Shown here: in pieces, positions 1 through 5,958 of the stretch | Position numbering within the stretch: position 1 is the stretch's first letter | Layout: the number at the start of each line of letters is the position of its first letter | NCBI GenBank assembly: GCA_043754435.1 | Contig: JAYUUS010000297.1 | Location: 1-7,273, forward strand | DNA length: 7,273 nt | DNA from: JANNYA01 sp043754435 | GTDB lineage: Bacteria > Pseudomonadota > Gammaproteobacteria > Xanthomonadales > SZUA-5 | Direction of reading: 5' to 3' | Program-made: the position numbers and the translations under genes | The notes under the pieces: generated by a model | What the model saw: only the letters and a program-made list of their open reading frames with translations | Told to the model about the DNA's origin: nothing | Databases searched by the model: none

Positions 1-1
1 C

Positions 2-196
2 GCCCCACGCCCGTTAAACGCCGTGCTCAACGAACGCTATAAACATTTACGCGCCGAAGTCGAAGCACGCGCCGCCAAACTCGAACTTGCACCCGAACTG
101 GTCGCCACCCGGCGCATGTTGGAATCGCGTGTGCTGGGCAAGCCCGACACAGATGAGTGGTTGGGTTGGCGTGGGCAGGTTTTGAAGGGGATTTAG
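2..196 (+). CDS. rnd: Ribonuclease D, C-terminal fragment (gene starts outside window)
   Basis: This is the last 64 codons of a gene that enters from the left edge, read in frame from base 2 and ending at TAG 194-196. RNase D is a cytoplasmic 3'-5' exoribonuclease that trims tRNA and other stable RNA precursors. Only the C-terminal tail after the DEDD catalytic domain and first HRDC domain is visible. The key evidence is the pattern APELVATRR, a variable acidic stretch, then LGWRGQVL. This matches, from memory, the end of E. coli RNase D (PAELMASRR followed by GWRGEL). The catalytic residues are outside the window, so activity cannot be judged. A HRDC domain from another helicase-like protein is a less likely alternative, because those do not normally end with the GWRG motif. 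Confidence 0.8.
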   Translation, partial: APRPLNAVLNERYKHLRAEVEARAAKLELAPELVATRRMLESRVLGKPDTDEWLGWRGQVLKGI

Positions 197-228
197 GGCC
201 GAACGATGAGTATTTCCATCCGCTAATT

Positions 229-249
229 TTTAGGTTTGCCTAAATTTTT
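229..249 (+). terminator. Possible weak intrinsic terminator after RNase D
   Basis: A 6-bp stem TTTAGG (229-234) pairs with CCTAAA (239-244) across a 4-base loop and is followed by five T residues. It lies 32 bases after the RNase D stop, where a terminator is expected. The stem has only two GC pairs, so termination may be inefficient. The placement and the T run are seen; the function is inferred. Confidence 0.35.
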
Positions 250-367
250 GCAAGAGCGAGCAAACGATGTGGTTGGGATGTTCACAATGTCGTTGACGGC
301 TAATTGCGATTGGGCGGACACTTTGGGAACGACGATTTGTCGTCTAAATGTAGTTAATCAATTGACC

Positions 368-790
368 ATGCCTCCTCGCATAGCCATGCTCGCATTTTCT
401 GCGGTTCTGACAGGCTGCTTTAGCGGTGACGCACCTCTTCTTTGTACCGATCTTCCGAACGGTTACACATTCGAGTCGAATGGTGGAGGTAATGGCTTCA
501 TTAGAGGCCCTAATGGCCTCTGGCTAGCCGAGCATTTCGGCATTCAATCGGATGGAAGTGAACACTGGTGCACAGAGTTCGGATGGCAGAATGCGGTTGT
601 CGTGTGTCGGCTCTCAGACGAAGCCAATCTCCCAGTTGTACGCGACCTTGGTTATCTTGTGCTTGATACTGAGTCAGGCTCTGTTTCAGTTTTAAGCTCC
701 AGCGAAGAAGCAATTAGGCATCTCAGCACACTGTCGCTAGATTCATTGCCAAGCATGGCCACTCATTACGCATCTACCAAGCGGCTGTGA
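368..790 (+). CDS. Predicted lipoprotein of unknown function
   Basis: This gene encodes a 140-residue protein that I do not recognise. The ATG at 368 was chosen because it gives a short lipoprotein signal peptide: Arg4, a hydrophobic stretch at residues 5-14, then the lipobox L14-T-G-C17. After processing by signal peptidase II the mature protein would begin at Cys17 and be anchored to a membrane by lipid. The frame stays open upstream to a TTG at 236, but starting there would bury the signal sequence internally. The mature part has three more cysteines (26, 68, 80), a GPNGLWL motif at 47-53 and a beta-rich end with GYLVLDTESGSV at 95-106. No good Shine-Dalgarno sequence precedes the ATG. The gene lies between RNase D and another small unknown gene, and both carry a GPNGxWL motif. 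The signal and lipobox are well supported; function is unknown. Confidence 0.7.
   Translation: MPPRIAMLAFSAVLTGCFSGDAPLLCTDLPNGYTFESNGGGNGFIRGPNGLWLAEHFGIQSDGSEHWCTEFGWQNAVVVCRLSDEANLPVVRDLGYLVLDTESGSVSVLSSSEEAIRHLSTLSLDSLPSMATHYASTKRL
503..521. repeat. Perfect 7-bp inverted repeat inside the lipoprotein gene
   Basis: AGAGGCC (503-509) and GGCCTCT (515-521) are perfect reverse complements around a 5-base loop. The element spans the codons before and within the GPNGLW motif, and the palindrome GGCTAGCC follows at 522-529. A hairpin in the mRNA is possible, but codon constraint could produce this by chance. Confidence 0.45.
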
Positions 791-817
791 GTGGAGAGTG
801 GGGAGTTGCGCAATCGT

Positions 818-875
818 CTACTAAACATTCCAGCCGACCATTCGGCGATATCGCGCTATCATTGGCTTTCGGGCC
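818..875. repeat. Structured repeat, copy A
   Basis: This is a 58-bp element between the lipoprotein gene and the next gene. It matches 1300-1364 at 49 of 58 aligned positions by my hand alignment, the other copy having one 7-base insertion. It can fold: an outer stem AGCCGA (832-837) with TTGGCT (862-867), using one G-U pair, encloses an inner stem within 844-857 that contains the palindrome GCGATATCGC. It looks like an intergenic palindromic repeat (REP- or MITE-like), but I do not recognise the family. Confidence 0.75.
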
Positions 876-877
876 AC

Positions 878-1306
878 ATGTCGGCTGAATTCAACGTTGG
901 CCCACTCGAAATGAAACCAGTATTCCGTTTTACCTATGAGAAAGACTGGCGAACTGCGCCAGTGGCGTTTTGGGTGCACGTTCCAGTTCCCGGGTCAACG
1001 GGCGCTTGCGATCCGGCTGCTCCTGTAGCTATTCCGCATTTAGGCTATGCATTCCTTCGTGTGGAGTTTGATTCACATGAGCTGCATTTCAGTGCTTTGG
1101 CCCAGTTGGATCATTTCATTGAGGTCTTGTCGCGTAAGCCACTCCCAACTTCAAGGCAACTTTCATCCCGTCGTGGCTTGCCAATCGGCCCCAACGGGCA
1201 CTGGCTAAGTCGTTTGCCCTCGGAACTCAAGTCGCCGCGCAAGCGTGGAAAGCTAGTGAATGTGCTCGGTGCCATTCGTTCGCAGGTAGACCCTTGGCCC
1301 TCCTAA
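878..1306 (+). CDS. Small conserved-looking protein with GPNGHWLSRLPS motif, unknown function
   Basis: The predicted 142-residue protein has no signal peptide and no membrane segment, so it is probably cytoplasmic. The ATG at 878 is preferred because the frame upstream of it, open to a GTG at 791, runs straight through repeat copy A, which is not expected to code. No clear Shine-Dalgarno sequence precedes it. The N-terminal half looks beta-rich (VFRFTYEKDW, AFWVHVPVPG). The middle holds LDHFIEVLSRKPLPTSR at about 77-93, followed by GPNGHWLSRLPS at 104-115 and a basic tail rich in Lys and Arg. I have an impression that similar C-terminal sequences occur as hypothetical proteins in other proteobacteria, but I cannot name a family or function. 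The gene follows the lipoprotein gene by 87 bases and its TAA stop lies inside the start of repeat copy B. It converges on folP, with stops about 50 bases apart. Confidence 0.7.
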   Translation: MSAEFNVGPLEMKPVFRFTYEKDWRTAPVAFWVHVPVPGSTGACDPAAPVAIPHLGYAFLRVEFDSHELHFSALAQLDHFIEVLSRKPLPTSRQLSSRRGLPIGPNGHWLSRLPSELKSPRKRGKLVNVLGAIRSQVDPWPS

Positions 1307-1364
1307 AAACTCCAGCCGACCCTGCGGCATTTGGCGGTATCCCGCCATCATCGGCTTTCAGGCC
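1300..1364. repeat. Structured repeat, copy B, overlapping the folP stop
   Basis: This is the second copy of the element seen at 818-875, with an extra CTGCGGC at 1322-1328. The fold is stronger here: the outer stem AGCCGA (1314-1319) with TCGGCT (1351-1356) is perfect, and the inner stem GGCGG (1333-1337) with CCGCC (1342-1346) is closed by a TATC loop. The element contains the TAA stop of the upstream plus-strand gene at its left end and the folP stop (1358-1360) plus the last alanine codon at its right end. It lies in a convergent intergenic position and could act as a bidirectional RNA hairpin, although there is no T run. Confidence 0.8.
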
Positions 1365-2251
1365 CCAAACAGCGCCATTAAATCCGGTGAAACACTGGCT
1401 TTATCAACCCGCGCGGGTGGAATCGCTTGCAGCACACGCAGTGCATCGACAGTCGCCCGCACATCGTGGGTACGAATAATCGCGGCACCGCGTTGTGCTG
1501 CCACGATGTGTGCGGCAAGTGAACCGGCCATACGCGCAGAAGCCTGCGTTTGTTGGGTTAGCTCGCCAATGCTGCCTTTGCGTGACAGCCCAACCAAGAC
1601 CGGGCACTCAAATTGGCTGAAGCGTTTTAATTGACCCAGCAGTTCCATATTGTGCGCGGTGGTTTTGCCAAAGCCAAAACCTGGGTCAACGATGACGCGC
1701 TTTTTGTCTAGCCCGGCCATTTGCGCGGCAAAAATACGTTCGGTCAAAAAACGCGCGACTTCTTCCACCACATCCAAATACTGCGGCGCTTGCTGCATAG
1801 TGTGGGGTTCGCCCTGCATGTGCATCAGCACCACCGCCGCACCGCTTGCAATCGCTGCCGCCAGCGCACCTTCACCGCGCAGGGCATACACATCGTTAAT
1901 CAGCACCGCACCCGCAGCGGTTGCCGCACGCATCACTTCGGCTTTGCTGGTATCAATGGATATGGGTTTATTCAGTGCATTGAGCGCTTCAATGACCGGC
2001 ATTACGCGATCCAGTTCTTCCTGCAGGCTGACCGGCTGTGCGCCGGGGCGCGTGGATTCCCCGCCCACGTCCAAAATATCGACGCCATCGGCCACCATTT
2101 GCGTCGCAATTTCTAGTGCCTGACCGCTACCACTTATGCGCACGCCATCCGAAAAGGAATCCGGCGTGATATTTAAAATGCCCATCACCTGCGTGCGCGT
2201 TAGATTCAGTGAATAGCGACCCAGCGCAAAGGTCGGCGTGGTATCAAACAT
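1358..2251 (-). CDS. folP: Dihydropteroate synthase
   Basis: This 297-residue enzyme joins 6-hydroxymethyl-7,8-dihydropterin diphosphate to p-aminobenzoate to make dihydropteroate, in cytoplasmic folate synthesis; it is the sulfonamide target. The whole TIM-barrel signature set is present: MGILNITPDSFSDG (23-36), DVGGESTRPG (61-70), IDTSK (99-103), LINDV (117-121), LMHMQGEPHTMQ (142-153), DPGFGFGK (189-196), GLSRKG (221-226, with catalytic Lys225) and RTHDV (260-264). Phe33 and Pro69, at the positions matching E. coli Phe28 and Pro64, look like the sulfonamide-sensitive form. Length is slightly above the usual 280 or so. The ATG at 2251 follows the upstream GTPase stop by 5 bases, and a GAGGAA ribosome binding site lies within the end of that gene, suggesting translational coupling. 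The stop codon lies inside repeat copy B. The usual neighbours ftsH and glmM are not next to it here. Confidence 0.97.
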   Translation of the reverse strand: MFDTTPTFALGRYSLNLTRTQVMGILNITPDSFSDGVRISGSGQALEIATQMVADGVDILDVGGESTRPGAQPVSLQEELDRVMPVIEALNALNKPISIDTSKAEVMRAATAAGAVLINDVYALRGEGALAAAIASGAAVVLMHMQGEPHTMQQAPQYLDVVEEVARFLTERIFAAQMAGLDKKRVIVDPGFGFGKTTAHNMELLGQLKRFSQFECPVLVGLSRKGSIGELTQQTQASARMAGSLAAHIVAAQRGAAIIRTHDVRATVDALRVLQAIPPARVDKASVSPDLMALFGA

Positions 2252-2256
2252 ACCCT

Positions 2257-4344
2257 TTATTCCTCTTCGTGCTTAGGCTTGTAAGCCTCGGTCAACTGCT
2301 TTTGCACCGCAGCCGGCACCGGTTCGTAATGGCTAAATTCGATGCCGTAAATCGCTTGCCCGGCAGTTTGGCTGTTTAGCTCACTTTGATAATCGCCCAA
2401 TTCGCTGATCGGCACCTGCGCGCGCAGCACCAGTTCGCCTGGCGCGCCCGCGTCTGTCGAGGTAACGCGCGCGCGTTTACTCGCTAGGCCATTGCTGACA
2501 TTGCCCATCGCTGCGTCCGGCGTGGTCACGGTTAGCTCAACAATGGGTTCTAAAACGATGGCCCGGGCTTTGCTGATCGCATCCAGCAGTGCGAATTTTC
2601 CGGCGCTAATAAACGCGATTTCTTTGGAATCCACCGGGTGATGTTTGCCATCAAACGCGCTGACTTCTAAATCCTGTAGCGGGAAACCCGCAATTGCGCC
2701 CTGCGCCAACACCAAACGCACGCCTTTTTCAACCGCAGGTATGAAGTTATGCGGAATGGAGCCGCCCTTGGTGTCATCCAGAAAGCGAAAGCCTTCGCCG
2801 CGCGCCAGCGGGCGCACGCGCAGGGAAACTTCGCCAAATTGCCCAGCGCCACCGGTTTGCTTTTTATGCCGATGATGGCCTTCGGCTTCGATACTAATCG
2901 TTTCCCGATAGGCAATGCGCGGCGGCGCAGTTTTAACCTCGACTTGAAAGCGCGCCCTTAAGCGTTCCAACATCACTTTTAGGTGTACGTCGCCCAATCC
3001 GTATAAAACCGTTTCATTGAGTTCGACATGGTGCTCGATATGAAAACTCGGGTCTTCTTCAGCCAACTTATGCAGTGCGCTGGACAGTTTTTGCTCGTGC
3101 CCACGGCTGATCGGCTGCACGCTCAGGCCAAACATGGCTTTCGGCAGCGCCAACGGCATTAGATGCCAGTGATCTTCATCATGGCTGTCGTGCAGCACGT
3201 CGCCGTAATGAATGTCGTCGATTTTTGCCACCGCGCAAATATCGCCCGCGATCCCTTCGTCAATTTCCAGATGTTTGGCACCAAATAATTTGTATAAGTG
3301 CCCGACTTTAAAAGGTTTTTTGCCATCACCAATATAAAGCTGAGTGTCGCGCTTGACGGTGCCCTGATAGATGCGAAACACCGCCATTTTGCCGACGAAA
3401 GCATCGTTGATAACTTTGAACACATGCGCCACCACATGCAGTTTTTCGTCCGCATGTACCTGCACCGATACCGCTTCGTTGCGGTCTTGCTCGTTGCTCT
3501 GCTCCGGATTGCTTTGGCCTTTAAAAAATGGCGGCGGATTGCCTTCGCTGGGATTCGGCAACAAGCGCACCAATATATCAAACAGCTCGGCGATGCCCGC
3601 ACCGGTGCGCGCGCTGGTGAACAGCACTGGGATCAAATGCCCCTCCCGTAAACACTGCTCAAAGGCATCGTGCAGCTCAGCGGTGGACAGTTTGGCTTCG
3701 CCTTCTTCCAAATAATGCTCCATCACCGCCGGATTGACCTCGACGACTTGGTCGATAATTTGCTGATGCGCCACTTTTACGCTGCTGATTTCGGTGCCAA
3801 ATTTGGAGTCGCTGGTAAAAAAACAGTCCACCACCCGCGTCAAGCCGCGCGAGGGTAAATTTAGCGATAGGCACTCAGGCCCCAGCGCGTTTTTCAGCTG
3901 CGCCATCACCGCCTCTAAATTGACGCCCTCCGCATCAATGCGGTTGATGATAATAATCCGTTCGTTACCGCGCGCCTTGGCCCGCTCTAGCAGTTTTAGC
4001 GCGCTCGCATCCAAACCAACCTGGGCATTTAGCAACACCGCAATCGTCTCAACCGCTGCCATAGCACTCAAAGTGGTGCCGCGAAAGTCCGCTAACCCCG
4101 GCGTGTCGATAATATTGAAATGAATCTCGCTGGCATCAAAGCTCATCACGCTAGTGTTGAGCGAATGCAGTCGCACTTTTTCCTGCCCGTCAAAATCACT
4201 GACCGTGGAGCCTTTTTCCACTGCGCCCGCGACCGCAATCGCACCCGCATGCTTTAACAGCGCCTCCACCAAAGTGGTTTTTCCAACCCCGGTGTTACCG
4301 ACAACGCATAGGTTTCGAATGGAAGAGGGTGAAAATCTTGGCAT
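2257..4344 (-). CDS. Elongation factor G-like GTPase (EF-G paralogue)
   Basis: The 695-residue protein has the five-domain layout of EF-G, the ribosomal translocase. The P-loop GNTGVGKTT is at 16-24, DTPG at 80-83 and NRID (for NKxD) at 134-137. Domain II covers roughly 290-385, domain III 400-475, domain IV 476-595 (QTGGAGQFGEV and the tip loop FDGKHHPVDS near 564-573) and domain V about 597-680. Compared with true EF-G, the residue after DTPG is Leu84 instead of the catalytic His, and the switch I RGITI is replaced by RLHSL (58-62). Such changes are typical of the EF-G-like paralogue family, so this is probably not the housekeeping fusA of the str operon. The ATG at 4344 was preferred over an in-frame TTG at 4356 because GGAG sits 6 bases upstream of it. 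The gene is followed 5 bases later by folP. Its exact role, whether ribosome-linked or other, is unknown. Confidence 0.93.
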   Translation of the reverse strand: MPRFSPSSIRNLCVVGNTGVGKTTLVEALLKHAGAIAVAGAVEKGSTVSDFDGQEKVRLHSLNTSVMSFDASEIHFNIIDTPGLADFRGTTLSAMAAVETIAVLLNAQVGLDASALKLLERAKARGNERIIIINRIDAEGVNLEAVMAQLKNALGPECLSLNLPSRGLTRVVDCFFTSDSKFGTEISSVKVAHQQIIDQVVEVNPAVMEHYLEEGEAKLSTAELHDAFEQCLREGHLIPVLFTSARTGAGIAELFDILVRLLPNPSEGNPPPFFKGQSNPEQSNEQDRNEAVSVQVHADEKLHVVAHVFKVINDAFVGKMAVFRIYQGTVKRDTQLYIGDGKKPFKVGHLYKLFGAKHLEIDEGIAGDICAVAKIDDIHYGDVLHDSHDEDHWHLMPLALPKAMFGLSVQPISRGHEQKLSSALHKLAEEDPSFHIEHHVELNETVLYGLGDVHLKVMLERLRARFQVEVKTAPPRIAYRETISIEAEGHHRHKKQTGGAGQFGEVSLRVRPLARGEGFRFLDDTKGGSIPHNFIPAVEKGVRLVLAQGAIAGFPLQDLEVSAFDGKHHPVDSKEIAFISAGKFALLDAISKARAIVLEPIVELTVTTPDAAMGNVSNGLASKRARVTSTDAGAPGELVLRAQVPISELGDYQSELNSQTAGQAIYGIEFSHYEPVPAAVQKQLTEAYKPKHEEE

Positions 4345-4486
4345 AGCACACTCCAAATCAACGTAGGGAAACTTCAGGCCGGATTGACCAAGAGTGTGCC
4401 TTCAGCGATTGCGCGTCAATTGTTTCTCATTCGCCTATGGTCCAATAATTTCGTTTTCATCCCCACCCCTGTGTGCAGGCAGCAAT

Positions 4487-4514
4487 AAAAAAGGGCACCG
4501 AAGCGCCCTTTTTT
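4487..4514 (-). terminator. Strong intrinsic terminator of the secreted-protein gene
   Basis: AAAAAAGGGC (4487-4496) is perfectly complementary to GCCCTTTTTT (4505-4514) around an 8-base loop. It lies 18 bases beyond the stop of the minus-strand gene at 4533. Because each strand has a T run after the GC stem, it can act in both directions and would also shield the EF-G-like/folP operon from read-through. Confidence 0.9.
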
Positions 4515-4532
4515 ACGAGACTTTAAAACAAT

Positions 4533-5759
4533 TTATGCTTGACGACGACCGACCAAAACCACGCCCAAGCCTAAGAAGCCAGCCATCAACAACATGAGGC
4601 TGATGTTGCCAAGTGCAGGGACTGGTATGATCGGCACAACGGCTGCGCTGACGTTCGTGGTGAAGTTATATACAAACGGGCCACCCGTGCTGCCTGCAGC
4701 GCCGGTGCATGTTACTGTTCCTGCGAAGGAGCCAGCGGTTGAACCCGTATGGGTGACCGTTACCGTTCCGGGTGTTCCCACAACGAGGTTTAACGGAGTT
4801 GGCGCAACGCTATAGCCCGCACTTGTCGTTGTACAAGTCAACGCGCTATTGGCACCAGTGACGTTAAACACCAAAGACGAAGTCGAAGTAGCGGCTGGTA
4901 GCGTACGCGCAAGCGTGATGTTGGTGCCAGACGGTGTCACTGCGGTAAATGTGCTGGTCGGGCCAGCGGTACCTTCAATAAAGCTGAAAGAATCCAGCAG
5001 AATTCTGTTCGAGTTTGCGCCGTCTGCACCATCGGGTACAGAATTACGGAACGCAATTCTGCCAGTGCCGCTGGCAGGCAGGGCGGCACCGCTAATGGTG
5101 AATTTGCACCATTGTGTCGTCGCAAATCCAGAATGTACTGCACCCGTTGCGGTAAAATTCGCTGTTGGACAGGCTTGATCTGTACCCACTAATGCGGATG
5201 TTGGGTTAATTGTCAACAATAAGCTTGTAAATGTTCCAAGATCTGTTGCTGCAGTTCCGACATCAGGAGTTCCAGCATCCGCTGCTGTACTCACACGAAT
5301 TTCCATTTGGTCAGGAAATGTTCCCCTAGCACGCGCCCAAAACTCTAATGTCGCACCGGTTCCAAACGTCACTCTGGGTGTAACCAACCAAGCTGAGAGT
5401 TGCGCAGCACCAGTTCCAACATTGAAATTTGAGATAATATATCCGGTGCCCGCTTGCGGCGCTGCTAGAGTGGCACTAGGGACAACATTAGCGAGAACAT
5501 TCCAACACGACGGACCCACTGGAGCGGAATTATTCTTTGCAAACCAACCCGCAGTCACAAGCGCTGGCGTCAAAGCACACCCCGCAGTGCTTGCTGTAGC
5601 ACCGTCAAAGCCTTCCGTGATGGTTGCAAACGGCAGAAATGGTGGGGCGTTCGATGGCACGTCTACGACTGCGAGCGTACCTGGCTTGATCGCTTGAGCA
5701 AACACACCACCGCTGATCGCAATGCCGAGTAGAAGTGTAGGCAAACTAAGTTTTTTCAT
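4533..5759 (-). CDS. Secreted choice-of-anchor J-type protein with IPTL-CTERM-like C-terminal anchor
   Basis: The 408-residue protein starts with a clear Sec signal peptide (MKK, hydrophobic core, cleavage near AQA at 21-23). Residues 47-262 resemble the choice-of-anchor J (cleaved adhesin-like) beta-sandwich domain: GFDG, GWFAKNNSAPVG, WLVTP, LEFWAR, then FPDQMEIRVSTAAD, and ILLDSFSF at the end. Residues 268-372 are Thr/Ser/Gly-rich with an Ig-like beta pattern (TVTVTHTGSTAGSF). The tail has PVPALG (379-384), a hydrophobic segment (386-403) and GRRQA, the three-part layout of IPTL-CTERM/exosortase-type sorting signals, although the motif itself is divergent (no Trp, Ala for Thr). The protein is therefore probably exported and held in or processed at the envelope; its ligand or activity is unknown. 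AGGAA lies 8 bases before the ATG. It has its own promoter and terminator, so it is likely monocistronic. Confidence 0.88.
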   Translation of the reverse strand: MKKLSLPTLLLGIAISGGVFAQAIKPGTLAVVDVPSNAPPFLPFATITEGFDGATASTAGCALTPALVTAGWFAKNNSAPVGPSCWNVLANVVPSATLAAPQAGTGYIISNFNVGTGAAQLSAWLVTPRVTFGTGATLEFWARARGTFPDQMEIRVSTAADAGTPDVGTAATDLGTFTSLLLTINPTSALVGTDQACPTANFTATGAVHSGFATTQWCKFTISGAALPASGTGRIAFRNSVPDGADGANSNRILLDSFSFIEGTAGPTSTFTAVTPSGTNITLARTLPAATSTSSLVFNVTGANSALTCTTTSAGYSVAPTPLNLVVGTPGTVTVTHTGSTAGSFAGTVTCTGAAGSTGGPFVYNFTTNVSAAVVPIIPVPALGNISLMLLMAGFLGLGVVLVGRRQA

Positions 5760-5838
5760 GGATGTTTTCCTGAATAAAAGGGAACTGCAAGAGCTAAAGT
5801 TAAGGCAACGCTCAAGTTAAATTTTCAAATAGCTATCC

Positions 5839-5868
5839 ATTATGCGTGGAAAACGCGCTTGCTATCAA
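5839..5868 (-). promoter_or_regulatory. Sigma70-type promoter for the secreted-protein gene
   Basis: Read on the minus strand, TTGATA (5863-5868) and CATAAT (5839-5844) each match the consensus at five of six positions and are separated by 18 bases. Transcription would start near 5832, giving a leader of about 70 bases before the ATG at 5759. The boxes are seen; activity is inferred. Confidence 0.6.
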
Positions 5869-5924
5869 CAATTATTTCTCTGCGCGGTTCGCTTTTTGTA
5901 GCAAGACCTGTGCGCGCCCTCAGT

Positions 5925-5953
5925 TTAAGAATAGTGGCGCTTAACGCTACAAT
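5925..5953 (+). promoter_or_regulatory. Sigma70-type promoter for the monooxygenase gene, probably leaderless
   Basis: TTAAGA (5925-5930) and TACAAT (5948-5953; five of six match) are separated by 17 bases. The expected start site is at about 5959-5960, the ATG itself. There is no Shine-Dalgarno sequence before this ATG, which fits a leaderless message. Confidence 0.5.
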
Positions 5954-5958
5954 TGCGC

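Noticed and set aside
236..367. Longer lipoprotein start at TTG 236, or ATG at 278 or 287
   Set aside because: These starts would put the lipoprotein signal and lipobox deep inside the protein; ATG 368 places them at the N-terminus.
791..877. GTG start at 791, directly after the lipoprotein stop, for the second small gene
   Set aside because: It has no Shine-Dalgarno sequence, and codons 10-29 would come from the noncoding-looking repeat copy A. The ATG at 878 begins just after the repeat.
818..1364. Integron gene cassettes with attC sites
   Set aside because: The order gene-palindrome-gene-palindrome is suggestive, but the GTTRRRY core site is absent in both repeats and there is no integrase in view.
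1650..2123. Long plus-strand open frames opposite folP
   Set aside because: They are antisense shadows of a well-supported folP reading frame, with Ala/Ser/Thr-rich composition and no recognisable motif.
4345..4486. Promoter for the EF-G-like gene at TTGACG (minus strand)
   Set aside because: A TTGACG is present in the upstream region, but no acceptable -10 box lies 15-18 bases from it, so I could not support a promoter call.
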